Origin: Azolla caroliniana
Lineage: Eukaryota > Polypodiophyta
Assembly: GCA_043228905.1 (NCBI GenBank)
Contig: JBHGNT010000005.1
Location: 19,716,001-19,780,000, forward strand
Direction: 5' to 3'
Length of the DNA: 64,000 bases
Position numbers and translations under genes: made by a program. The notes under the pieces were generated by a model. The model did no database searches and was not told the DNA's origin. It was given only the letters and a program-made list of their open reading frames with translations. Within the stretch, counting starts at the first letter, position 1; each line of letters starts with the position of its first letter. This document shows positions 20,490 to 30,726 of this stretch, one piece after another.

Positions 20490-21132
20490 TGTTGGGATTT
20501 CGGTCCCTCCGGATGGGATGTCCGGAGATGAATGACGGCAAGCCCGGTTGCGGTTACGGAGCCGGATGATGAAGACCCCGGTTACGGAGCCGGATGATGA
20601 AGACCCCGGTTACGGAGCCGGATGATGAAGACCCCGGCTACGGAGCCGGATGACGAATGTACCCGGAGAGAGATCCGGATGCGGAGACATATTTGTGAAT
20701 ATGTTTGCCAAGAGCCCTTGAGGCTATATTTGTAAATAGCCCGAAAGTCATATGTGTATAAATATGACTTAGGGCAAACAGTTAAGGTTGTTGTTGCTCA
20801 TTTTTCTTGTTTTTCACTTAGAGGGAGTGAAGAGAGCAGCCGAGAGAGAGAGAGAGAGAGAGAGAGACGAAGAGGTCGTTGCCTCTGTGTATTGCCGCCG
20901 CCTGTGGCGAAGACAGTGAGCACAAGGTTGTTGCCTTGTAGTTTCACCATTGTACATCCCTGTTCATAGTGATGGTTGGAGTCTGAGAACTCCCGTGGTT
21001 TTTCCCATTTAGGGTTTTCCACGTAAAATATTCTGTGTACTCTCTCTTTCTATTGTCTCGTGCATTCTGTATTTCCTGTTTTCCAAGTGTTGATCCTATT
21101 CCTCGGTTGTGGCCGAGCACCGTTCTACAACA
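20490..21132 (+). repeat. 3' LTR of Copia G
   Basis: 643 bp, from TGTTGGG after the polypurine tract to CAACA, followed by the AGACA duplication. By eye it is identical to the 5' LTR except that one 28-bp minisatellite unit is absent (671 minus 643 is exactly 28). This is the expected signature of a very recent insertion followed or accompanied by slippage. Confidence 0.92.
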
Positions 21133-21137
21133 AGACA

Positions 21138-22508
21138 CTGGAGCTGAACGGATTGGCTGAAAGGATGAACCGAACCGTAATGGAGAGAATCCGGAGTATG
21201 TTGGCACATGCCAAGTTACCCAAGACATTTTGGGCTGAGGCGTTGATGACGGCGACGTACGTGATAAACAGATCATCCTCAACACCCTTGGACGGGGACA
21301 CATCATAGAGAGTATGGACTGGTAAAGACTTGTCTTACTGACATCTGAAGGTGTTCGGTTGTCTCACTTACGTGCATGTTGCAAAGATCAAGAGTGCGAA
21401 ATTGAATCCGAATTCCCGATCATGCATATTCCTTGGATACGTTGATGATGAGTTTGGCTATCGACTGTGGGACTTGATCGACTAGAACGTCATCCGGAGT
21501 CGAGACATAGTCTTCATGGAAGACAAGAACATTACTGACTGGGAGTTGGAGAAGAAGATAGTGGACTCCGGGTCGACAGACAGAGATCAGTCAGAAGATA
21601 CAAGGACTCATCCGTTCGGAAGCCAGATGACACTCGAAGAACTGGCCGGATTCAGACAAGAAACTGAATTAACCGAAGAAGAAGAAGAATCGGACACCAG
21701 AATTGGACAGGACCCCGAATCGGATTTTGATGAAGAACAAATGGAGGAATCAATGGTCGGAAACGAAGGACGGAGATATCCTCTCAGAGAGAAAGGCCCC
21801 TCGGGTGTACAAGCTGAAACCAAGAGACTTCGGAAATTCACCGAGATACAAAGCCCGGATCGTGGTGAAGGGGTTTCAACAAAAGAAAGGAGTGGATTTC
21901 GATGAGATCTTTGTCCCGGGAGTAAAGATGACATCTATCCGAATTGTGTTGAGCATAGCGGCAAGCATGGACCTCGAGGTCGAGTAGCTAGACATCAAGA
22001 CAACATTCCTACACGGTGACCTTGAAGAAGAGATCTACATGCAACAATCGAAGGGGTTTGTCCAAAAAGGGAAGGAGCACATGGTATGCCGGTTGAAGAA
22101 GACGTTGTACGGACTGAAGCAAGCTACCCAACAATGGTACCGGAAGTTTGACTCCTTCATGACCCACCAAGGATACCACAAGACACAAGCCGACCACTAT
22201 GTATTTGTGAAAAAGTTCGACGGAGGAGACTTCCTGATACTGCTACTGTATGTGGATGACATGCTAATCGTCGGACCAGACCGCATCAAAATCGGGAATC
22301 TAAAGAAGGCCTTGAACATGACCTCCTTAATGAAAGATATGGGTCTGGTGAGACAGATATTGGGGATGCACATCGTCCAGGACCAGACGAAGAAGCTATT
22401 GTGGCTGTCACAGGAAAAGTATGTGACAAAGGTGCTTCAATGATTCAACATGACGGATGCAAAGCCGGTCGGGTCGAAACTTGTTACGAAGGCACTCCGA
22501 CTCTTCTT
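21138..22508 (+). pseudogene. end of integrase and reverse transcriptase of Copia element F
   Basis: Continues F after G: ELNGLAERMNRTVMERIRSM, KLPKTFWAEALMTATYVINR, a stop at 21306, VFGCLTYVHVAK, then after more stops the linker PLREKG, KARIVVKGFQQKKGVDFDEI, a stop where G has Gln at about 21987, YGLKQATQQWYRKFDSF, and YVDDMLIVG at about 22246-22272. The catalytic YVDD is kept, yet the frame is broken many times. Compared with G, a segment of about 250 bp between the PLRE linker and the RT core is missing (near 21800). Likeness to G fades at about 22508. Confidence 0.8.
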
Positions 22509-22510
22509 AA

Positions 22511-22837
22511 TGCACATCGGATCATGATGTACTAGATCGTTTAGTGTGCTCAAGACAGAAAAAGAAGGGGGGAGGAGACTTACCTCTGTAGCAACCCAAA
22601 AGCTTCTATTTCATTACAAAGAGAGAACCTCTCTCCTCCTCTTACAACTACTCTCTTACTACTTTTTTACCTAAGTTATAAGTGACTTGCATATGCAACT
22701 ATTTATCTATGAGTGGCTAATTAGCTGTGACCAACTAAATAGTTGTAAATAGCTAGATAGTTGTTTTACCTACATGCCTAATAGTAGCTAATTTCCCAAT
22801 ATGTATCATATGCTTTTGTTGAGCTTGTTTCTCAACA
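22511..22837 (-). mobile_element. 3' LTR of Copia element E
   Basis: Minus strand: polypurine tract gagcttgagggggag, then TGTTGAGAAACAAGCTCAACA at 22837, the same LTR-start stem as I and J. The body contains several TAGCTA/TAGTTG words and a pyrimidine-rich leader, and the far end is placed at a terminal TGCA near 22511, where F sequence resumes. No second LTR of this element is present, so the left edge has no target duplication to confirm it. Confidence 0.6.
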
Positions 22838-22923
22838 CTCCCCCTCAAGCTCAACTTATCCTTTCTTGAGATCATCTCCAGTCTTCTTTCCTTCATGCTT
22901 TTAAGCTATCATACCCATGCTTA

Positions 22924-25250
22924 TCATTCCCATCTTTTGGTTGCACTTACAACAAGTAGTGTCCTCAAGGTTGCCAATTTTGCAACCAGTGCAAATGTTT
23001 CATCATAATCAATTCCTTGCATCTGGGCATATTCCTTTACCGCAAGTCTTGCTTTATGTCTACTTACATTCCCATTGGAATCATGCTTTGTTTTGCAGAC
23101 CCATTTGCAACCTACAACATTTTTTCCTTTTGGTAACTTTGCCAAATCCAATGTTCTATTTTCAGCCAATGCATCTATTTCTTCTTGCATTGCATTCACC
23201 CATTTCTTCTCAACTTTTGCTTCATCAAAACTATTTGGATCAGGGATTTGTACCACTTTAGACATGTATGCATAATGCATTTCCATATATGTATCTTTCA
23301 ATGGTCTTTTCCTCTCTATCTAATATTCTTTGTTTCGGATTTTCATCCTTCATTTCTTTTTCCATACCAGGAATTTTCAAGGCTCGTATATTGAGCTCAT
23401 CATCCAATGATGTATCTGAATCTACATCTTCCATGTTTCTAGATCCTTCATCAACCATTTCATATTCTGGCATCTTTTGTTTTCCCTGTTTATCATCATA
23501 TTGTTTTTGTCTTGCATTCTTTCCACTCCATGCATTTGATTTAGATTTACTACCAGATTTTTCAGATGGTCCAGTACATTCTATTGATGTTGAACTTTTG
23601 TGTCCAACATTGCTTCCATTTGCAGATTTGTTCCTGTCTTCATCAGTTTCTTTATTTTCTTTTGAGTTGTTCCAGCTGCCCAACTCATCAAATATTACAT
23701 CACGGCTCACTACAATCTTTTTTATCAATGGGTTATAGCATCTATACCCTTTTTACTCCTCTGAATATCCAACAAGAACACATTTTTCAGCTTTTGGATC
23801 AAGCTTACTTCTTACTTTAGCAGGTACATGGACATAGGCGAGGAATCCAAACACTTTTAAGTGTCCTAAACTAGGTTTCCTTCCATAGAAGCATTCTTCA
23901 GGAGTTACTTCATGTACTCCAGATGTTATACATCTATTTAGAATAAAGTTTGTTGTGTTTACAGCTTCTGCCCAGTAATACAATGGCATATTTTTTTTAG
24001 TCATCAAGGCTCTTGCTATGTTCACCAAAGTTCTGTTTTTTCTCTCAGCCACTCCATTTTACTGTGGAGTATATCTACATGTGAATTGTCTCGTTATCCC
24101 TTGATTGCATAGAAAATCAAAAAAATCATTTGAGAAGTATTCTCCTCCTCCATAAGATCTTAAACATTTTATTCTATTTCTAGCCTGCTTTTCTACCATG
24201 CATTTAAACTTACGAAAGCAATCAAATACTTCACTCTTCTCTTTCATGAAGTAAACCCATGTTTTCCTTGAGCAATCATCAATAAAGGTTACATAAAACC
24301 TGCAACAATCAATTGAGACATTTTTTGTTGGTCCCCATACATCTGTATACCAAATCCAACAGATTTTTGCTTATATGTCCCTCATGAGCGAAAGGCAACC
24401 TATTTTGCTTTCCATATTGGCATGCTTCACATCTTTTGCTCATCTCACAACCTTTCAACTTAGGCAATCCCGCCATTGCATTTTTCCTCAACATATTTTT
24501 CAAGGTTTGCATAATTATGTGACCGATTCTTCTATGCCACATTTCCACATCTAAGATTACACTCATTCCTTTTACGAACACGGCTGTAATATTTTTAGGC
24601 ATATTCACATCTAACACAAACATTCTTCCTTGACGTTTTCCTTTTGCAATTAGCTTTCCCTGGTTCTCTATAAAGCATCCACTTTGCTTAAACTTAACTT
24701 GCATTCCTTGCTCCACTATCTATCAAACAGAAATAAGATTTTTTGCAAGGTTTGGCACATGCATAATATTCAACATATACTTTGTTTTTCCTTTTTCTTC
24801 CCACAATGGGATATCTCCAACATGCTTGATTGTATGAGTGGTGTTATCATCTGTTTGTACATAACTAGGAATCTCTGGTTCTCTTAAACTTTCAAACCAA
24901 TTTGCATGTCCTGTCATATGATTAGATGCCCTAGAATCTACATACCACATAAAATCTTCATTACATCTCGGTGACCATTCAGCCATTGCTGCTGTTTCAT
25001 GTTGCATTACAAATGCACTAGCTTCACTGGTTGAAGAATAGTTATTTTGTTGTCTCTTCCCTCTTTTTTCATCATTTTGCTTTTTATAGAATTCAACCTA
25101 TGTATAGCATGGTTTTTCACAATACAAACAACCATCATCATTCTAAAAAGTTTGCTTACCTTTTCCTCGATTGCCTCCCCTGCCTCTGATGTTGTTTCTT
25201 CCACTTATAGCCTGTTGTCCTCTTCCTTGATTGTTGTTGGTTCTAGCCCA
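22924..25250 (-). pseudogene. Copia element E Gag-Pol relic, RT mostly deleted
   Basis: Minus strand, in order: end of Gag with CLYCEKPCYT-like knuckle (about 25140), protease MWYVDSRASNHMTGHANWF (24,925, family DSG changed to DSR), pre-integrase MWHRRIGH and CEACQYGKQNRLPF, integrase KEKSEVFDCFRKFKC, IKCLRSYGGGEYFSNDF and NGVAERKNRTLVNIARALM, linker, then the first part of the reverse transcriptase GCKWVCKTKHDSNGNVSRHK and GIDYDETFALVAKLATLR ending at 22924. RT core and RNase H are missing; about 85 bp later the polypurine tract and LTR follow. The second integrase Asp (RSDGG) is Tyr (RSYGG). With stops at 24060 and 23755 it is dead. It resembles J. Confidence 0.82.
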
Positions 25251-27854
25251 TTTTAAACTTTCAAATGCCTTGGCTGCATTTGAACTCCATATGAATGGTT
25301 GATTTTTGTGTGTGAGTTGAGTGAGCGGAAGCATGACCTTAGAATATTTTTTAATAAATTTCCGATAAAAGTTTGCAAACCCGAGAAAACATTGCACATC
25401 GCACATTGAAAGGGGCATCTGCCACTCTAAAATTGCTTGAACCTTCATGGGGTCCATAGAAATACCATCTGATGATACAATGTACTCCAAAAATTCCACT
25501 TGATTCTGGCCGAAACTACACTTTTCTAATTTTGCATAGAAACCTTATTCTCGTAGTCGACATAGTACTTGACAAACATGTCTGCCATTCTCCTCTTGGG
25601 TCTTCGAGTAGATCAAAATGTCATCTAGGTAAACTATAGTGAAGATATTGAGAAAATTTTGAAAAATATTATTCGCCATATGCTGGAAAATTGCAGGTGC
25701 ATTCGTGAGACTGAATGACATCACAGTATACTCGAAATGTCCATAGTGAGTGCGAAAAGCAGTCTTCCATTCATCCCCCAGACGAATCCGAACTAGATTA
25801 TAGCACCACGAAGGTCCAACGTCGTGAAATATTTTGCTCCACTAAGACGTTCCAAAAGATTCGGGATTAGCGGTAGAGCATATCTAATTCTAGATGGTCA
25901 CGTTGTTTAACCCTCGATAATCCACGACCAACCGAAGAGACCCATTCTTTTTCTTAACGAAGAAGATAGGTACACCAACAGGGGATCTAGAATGCCGAAT
26001 GAATCCATTTGTGAGATTCTCGTCGATATATTCCTGCAAAGTCTCTAGCTTTACAAGGGGGAGATTATAATTTGGGTCCCATGGAGGTTCTTTCCCTGGT
26101 TGTAAGTCAATAGGGCAGTCATATGGCCGATGCTCTAGCAATGTATTGGTCTTCACCTTATCAAAGACATCGGAGAACTCTTTGTATTTCTCTGGTAGTT
26201 TAATGTGGGTCTCCTAAAAAATCCTTTTCATCCAATCAATCTTCTGGTTATGGAGTTCAAACCAAGGGAGACCTAAAACTATTGGGTGTTCGGGACTACG
26301 AATAATGTTGAAAGAGATTATGCTTGCCAAATCGCCAATAACTATATGAATTGGCTCAGACTCCTCAACTATATCACCTGATGCTATGGGACGGCCATCA
26401 ATGACTCCTACGGCTACTGGGTTTGGAACTTTATTCAAAAGGATGTTTTGTGACAATGCAAATTCACGATCCATGAAACAAGAGTTGGCTCCAGAATCTA
26501 GGAGGGCAAAGGCTAGGACTCGATGACATGTAGATGTGGTAAGCTCAACTTGTGCAAAAAAAACTCTACTCACTTGACTCAATGAAATGGAACCACGACT
26601 AGGAACTAACTCTACATATCTAGGATGGTCCAACCAAATGGCTCCTATTTTGGCCGGACTTACTCATTTAACACATCCTCTAATTGACTCAAGACATCGA
26701 ATCTATTCTCATGGCATGGACTATTAGGCTTATTTATGTTATTAGAAGTAACAATGGAACTTGAAGTAGGGATGTCATGTGCACTTACTTGGTATACTTG
26801 ACGTCTAGGTTTATGTGGACAATTCACGGCTATATGTCCTGGACCGCCACAATATAGGCATAGACGGTGCACTTGACATCGTTGCATCTCAGCATCTAAT
26901 AAAGGCCCTCGACGTTGTGTTGTCTCTATTTCCATCAGAGTTGGGTCATCCCTTGTAATGGGTCTAGTAACTTGTGGAGGGCGTTGCGACTACAGAAGCA
27001 TATGTTTGTTCCGGTTGGTGACGTAACATGTGTTGGCGCGCAAAATGCAGCTCAAATAGGCGATTATCACATCGCACGGTTCGACTAATGGCCTCTGTTA
27101 GAGACTTCGGATCTTCATGGAAAGTAAGAAGATCTTTGACATCATTACGCAAACCTTGACGGAATTGATCCATTAAGGCCACCTCATCCCAAGGGATACC
27201 GCATGCCAAAAGACGGAAATCACCTATGTAAGCCAACGTGGGACAATCTCCTTGTCGGAGCCTTCGAATTTTGTTTGTCGCCGTCCTAGTGTTGTCGGTG
27301 TCTTTGAAACTAGCTTGAAACTACTTAACAAATGCCTCAAAATCCTCCAGCAATGGTGATTTCTTCTCGAGAAGTGGTGCAAACCATGCTAATGTTGTAC
27401 CACATAGCAAGGTTCCCACTAATCCCACACAAGCAGCTTCAGTTGGGTACCGATTGGGATGTAATTAAATAACCAAACGAACTTTATTCAAGAAGCCTGA
27501 AAATAAAGACCTCGTACCATCAAACTTGGCAGGGAGGCTAATCTTTGGTTCTCGAGGGGAGTTTTGAGCCCCCGACGCTTGTTCTCGTAATGACAATATA
27601 GTAGCCTCAAGTTGATGAACCCGTTGTGATAACTCTTCATATTGTTGAGCTTTTTCGGTACTCACTTGTTGTAAGTCGCCTGGTAGCCTTTGATTTTCAT
27701 GCTCTTATGCCACAAATTTATTCGTGAGCATGTTGAGCTCAGAAAGAACACACATGTATTCCTGTTTGCTCACGGACTTCGTAACTTATGAGGGGAGAGG
27801 AGAAGAAAGAAGAGAACTTGTTGGAAGAGGGAGAAATGAGAAATTGGTTCAAAC
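25251..27854 (-). pseudogene. Gypsy element D Gag-Pol relic, truncated in the RT
   Basis: Minus strand. Gag starts near 27730 and reads QRVHQLEATILSLREQ, EPKISLPAKFDGTRSLFSGF and later DVKDLLTFHEDPKSLTEAIS; the zinc knuckle is CLYCGGPGHIAVNC (about 26,835-26,875); protease has FALLDSGANSCFMDREFA (about 26,500); reverse transcriptase begins [19 protein letters not shown] and holds YLDDILIYSK at about 25,610-25,640, then VQCFLGFANFYRKFI. At 25250, after AFESLK, the sequence switches to Copia E gag without losing the frame. RNase H, integrase and 3' LTR are gone. Gag matches element C closely, so D and C are one clade. Several stops and frameshifts. Confidence 0.85.
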
Positions 27855-28175
27855 TGTCAAGACAAAGAGAAAGAGAGAGAAAGAGAGGAAAAGAGATATA
27901 GTGTTAAGATAGAAAGAGAGAATTGAAAAGAAAGTATTGTATTGCAATATAAGATGGAGTGCAAAGCGTAGACAGTAGAGAGCTATAGGATAGCGTTGAA
28001 CCAATTTGGTTTTTGGAGGATTGATAAATCCCTATTTATAAGTCCCTATAGAGTAAGGTCATTCTAGAATATAAAGTAATATAGTAGTCTAGGAGGTTCT
28101 AGCATATAGAACACTCTAGAATATTCTAGGACATTCTAGAATATAAAGTAATATAGAGACCAAGCACATCAGCAA
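27855..28175 (-). mobile_element. 5' LTR of Gypsy element D
   Basis: Minus strand LTR ending TTGACA at 27855, followed by GTTTGAACCAATTT, the same junction as in C (29650). Inside are a TATA-like CTTATAAATA (about 28,035), GGTTCAACGCTATCC near the transcript start, and a long GA-rich leader. Repeated TTCTAGAATAT words fill the U3 part. The start (near 28175) is approximate because the other LTR is missing. Confidence 0.6.
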
Positions 28176-28186
28176 TGAAGACAAGA

Positions 28187-28650
28187 AGGTAGTACTTTAT
28201 GGAATATTAAATTATCTATCAATAAAGGAGTTAGTTGATTGTGATGGTCTTAATGCAAACATAATATCTGTACTAGTAAATAATCTTTGTAATAGTTTCG
28301 TATCCATGAGTAGGCCAGAAGATGATCTTGTCTTAAAAAGGTCTAGTCTAATGATGTTACTTAATAGTGATGTTGACGATCTTAACATCAGTGTGCTATT
28401 TAAGGTAATTGGTGTTAGTAGAAAAATAGTGTACAATACAATGTACCGGATAATTTCAAGTGGTGAAAGAACTAGTTTGCTAAAGCTAACAAAAAGATGT
28501 AAGCCAATGACACCCATAACATCATAAATCAAGGATATAATCACCATATTTTGGACTAAGTTAGGGTTTCACCCAATCAGAAGGATTTATGCAGAAAACG
28601 TGTTGGAAGGAGTCAATGGAGCATCACATTCATCTTCTTGATGTACCTCA
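28187..28650 (+). pseudogene. unrecognised coding remnant with a helix-turn-helix-like segment
   Basis: An open frame runs from about 28160 to a TAA at 28527 without an early ATG: VVLYGILNYLSIKELVD, ANIISVLVNNLCNSFVSMS, DDLNISVLFKVIGVSRKIVY. The last part (LFKVIGVSRKIVYNTMYR) looks like a helix-turn-helix. After 28527 another frame gives SPNQKDLCRKRVGRSQW and TFIFLMYLR, then CAG/GTATTT at about 28650, which could be a splice donor. I do not recognise the family; codon-like order and an HTH suggest a DNA-binding or transposase protein exon that has suffered a frameshift. It could also be chance. Confidence 0.35.
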
Positions 28651-28679
28651 GGTATTTACATTTATCTCAACTTTTGTTT

Positions 28680-29210
28680 TGATTTTAAAGCTTAGTTAGC
28701 TGGCTAATTAGCTACATTAGAATATGATCATAGCTAACTAGCTACTAGTAATAGCTAAATAGCGATTGACAATAGCTAACCTAGCTATCATCAGCTAATT
28801 AGCTACCACAATAGCTAATTAGCTATCTCAGAATATGACCATAGCTAACTAGCTACTGGTAATAGCTAAATAGTGATTGACAATAACTAACTTAGCTATT
28901 ATCAGCTAGTTAGCTACCACAATAGCTAATTAGGTATCTCAAAATATGACCATAGCTAATTAGCTACCGTAGAATATGACCATAGCTAACTAGCTATTGG
29001 TAATAGCTAAATAGTTATTGCCAATACTAAACTAAGCTATTATTAGCTAATTAGCTACCTCCGAATATAACCATAGCTAACTAGCTATTTATATATTGCC
29101 AATAGTAAACTTAGCACTTATCAGCTAATTAGTTATTAAGAGTAACTAATTAGCTATTGACAATAGATAATTAGTTATCTTAATAGCTAATTAGCTATTG
29201 GCAATAGCTA
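28680..29210. repeat. TAGCTAATTAGCTA-rich tandem repeat, left part
   Basis: Dense copies of the palindromic word TAGCTAATTAGCTA and variants, in a looser higher-order unit of about 125-130 bp marked by GAATATGACCATAGCTAACT at about 28715, 28840 and 28973. The tract resumes at 40518 immediately beyond element C, so C landed inside it. Confidence 0.85.
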
Positions 29211-29215
29211 GTTAG

Positions 29216-29650
29216 TGTCATGATTTAGCAAGACTCGAACCCATGACCTTAGGTTATATGGGTTGAGCTCTTGACCATTATATCATCTATTGTAATACGT
29301 AGGATATTATTTTCATTTACATTTTATTATAGGAAATTAATGTATATTCCAGATTTCTCTGGAACATTCTAGACGCTTTAGGATTACTCCTGGAAACACT
29401 ATAAAAGAGGCCACTAGGCATTATGTTGAACCAAATTGGTTCAACGCCAGTCTTAAGCCTTTAGCCACCATTGTATATTCTCTTCACATAATACATATCT
29501 TTCTTATCATCACCCTCTCCCTCTCTCGATCTCTCTCTTTCTCTCTGTCTCGCTCACTTCTTCCTTCTCTCAAAGAAGTTCTACACCTCTCATAGTATTA
29601 ATCCTTCGTTTAGTACTAATTCCTTCTCTGTCTTAGTATTGTTCCTGACA
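29216..29650 (+). repeat. 5' LTR of Gypsy C
   Basis: 435 bp, TGTCA...TGACA. A TATA box (TATAAAAG, 29400-29407) precedes GGTTCAACGCCAGTC and a CT-rich leader. The first 80 bp, read on the minus strand, look like part of a tRNA: TGGTCAAGAGC resembling an A box and GGTTCGAGTCT nearly matching the B-box consensus. The last 390 bp match the 3' LTR (40120-40512) with few differences. Confidence 0.85.
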
Positions 29651-29723
29651 GTTTGAATAAATTTGCCCTACCTTCTGTCTCTCTCATTTCCTACTAATAT
29701 CTATTCCTCTTTTCTTTCATCCT

Positions 29724-30003
29724 ATGGCCACTGTTACCGCTGAAGAATATCAATCTGTTTTCTCGGAATTTCAATGCTTGAAAGAGAAGTTCCATGCTTT
29801 GGGACAAGAAAACCAACGGTTGCTGGGGGATCTTCAGCAAATCTCCTTAGAAAAGCACCAAACGCAACAACAACATGGGGAACTTGCGTTACGTGTGCAA
29901 CAACTTGAAGCAACCATCGTAGCGATGCAACAACAAGGGCCCGGAACACAAGGGATTCATAAAGAACCCAAGATTGGCCTTCCCATGAAGTTCGATGGAA
30001 CGT
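29724..30003 (+). pseudogene. gag N-terminus of Gypsy C
   Basis: From ATG 29724: EEYQSVFSEFQCLKEKF, a coiled-coil-like ALRVQQLEATIVAMQQQ, then KIGLPMKFDGT, at which point element B interrupts. The same words occur in D. Taking out B and one copy of ACGT continues the frame into SQFRGFLNQVRLVIQ at 35679, except that the first codon after the join is TGA where D has the Arg codon of DGTRS. Confidence 0.85.
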
Positions 30004-30684
30004 TGTCGTGAAGATTTTCATCCATAGGCGGAAAACCGAGCGAAGTAAGCAAACCCGCGATGTGCAACGTTGCACATCAAGATGTTGTATTTCTATTTGT
30101 CGATAGTGATAAGTGTGGTGCTAGAAATGCACCTTAGGATTTGTAAAGTGTAAAGGTGATGTGCTTTTGCGCGCACATCCACGTGAGAGAGAGAGATAGG
30201 TACATAGTAGTTCGTGTAGAGGTGGGAGTTAAGACCCATCCTTCCCACCTCCCCTAAAATCGAGGGAAATATCCCCATTGATTGAAGGGGGGATATTTTG
30301 TAGCACCCTTTTGTAAACGGTCTTCTCTCCTTGTGCTATAAAAGGAGAGGAAGAGCACCATTGTGGGGGTTGCCTTATTTTGGAGTGTGAGTGAGGTATA
30401 CCATTTCGTTTAGGGTTCCTTTGTTAGGGTTTCTTTTCTTCTTCGTCGGATTAGGGTTTCGGGTTTATCATAGTCGTTCGGTGCGGCCTACGCGGCCGCC
30501 ATTTTGTAATCGGGTTTCGGTTCTAATATATCTTGTTGAGCATTTGGCCTCCATCTTCCCCTTGTTCATTCTTTCTCTTCTTGTGCTAAGCTCAATTCCG
30601 AAGTCCTATTCCTTCTCCCCTTTTCCTTAGTCCAAGACCCCCGTGGTTCCGCCCTTCTCCACGCACGCGCGTAACAACGTGACA
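30004..30684 (+). repeat. 5' LTR of element B
   Basis: 681 bp, TGTCGTGAAG...CGTGACA; TGTC and GACA are the terminal inverted bases. TATA box TATAAAAG at 30337-30344. The 3' copy differs at only three places that I can find (CGCGC/CGTGC, TTCCCC/TTCCTC, CTCAAT/CTCCAT), about 0.4 percent, so the insertion is recent. Confidence 0.9.
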
Positions 30685-30726
30685 TCTTTGGTGAACCCGA
30701 CGTGAAGGGCGGCAAGGGAGAAAGAG

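Larger units (their letters stand above)
15704..21132 (+). mobile_element. complete Copia element G
   Basis: 5,429 bp: 5' LTR 15704-16374, primer site TGGTATCAGAGC 16378-16389 (initiator tRNA-Met), one polyprotein 16406-20479, polypurine tract about 20478-20489, 3' LTR 20490-21132. The target duplication is AGACA at 15699-15703 and 21133-21137, and removing G rejoins the integrase of F exactly. The two LTRs look identical apart from one 28-bp minisatellite unit present only in the 5' copy. A young, possibly still mobile copy. Confidence 0.95.
10655..22508 (+). mobile_element. Copia element F, old, heavily interrupted, 3' end lost
   Basis: F belongs to the same family as G, L and K. Its pieces rejoin when later insertions are removed: 5' LTR 10655-10678 plus 12759-13228, primer site TGGTATCAGAGC at 13232-13243, gag 13244-14112, protease to integrase 14975-15703, integrase to reverse transcriptase 21138-22508. 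The removed pieces are a hAT-like element, a solo LTR and the complete element G; each leaves a target-site duplication. F ends near 22508 where Copia E sequence takes over, so the RNase H and 3' LTR are missing. Many stops and frameshifts show that F is by far the oldest member of its family here. Confidence 0.8.

Noticed and set aside
30391-30630. 79-codon ORFs in both B LTRs (also at 35385-35624)
   Set aside because: They are leader sequence of the LTR, repeated because the LTR is; no protein features beyond a hydrophobic stretch.
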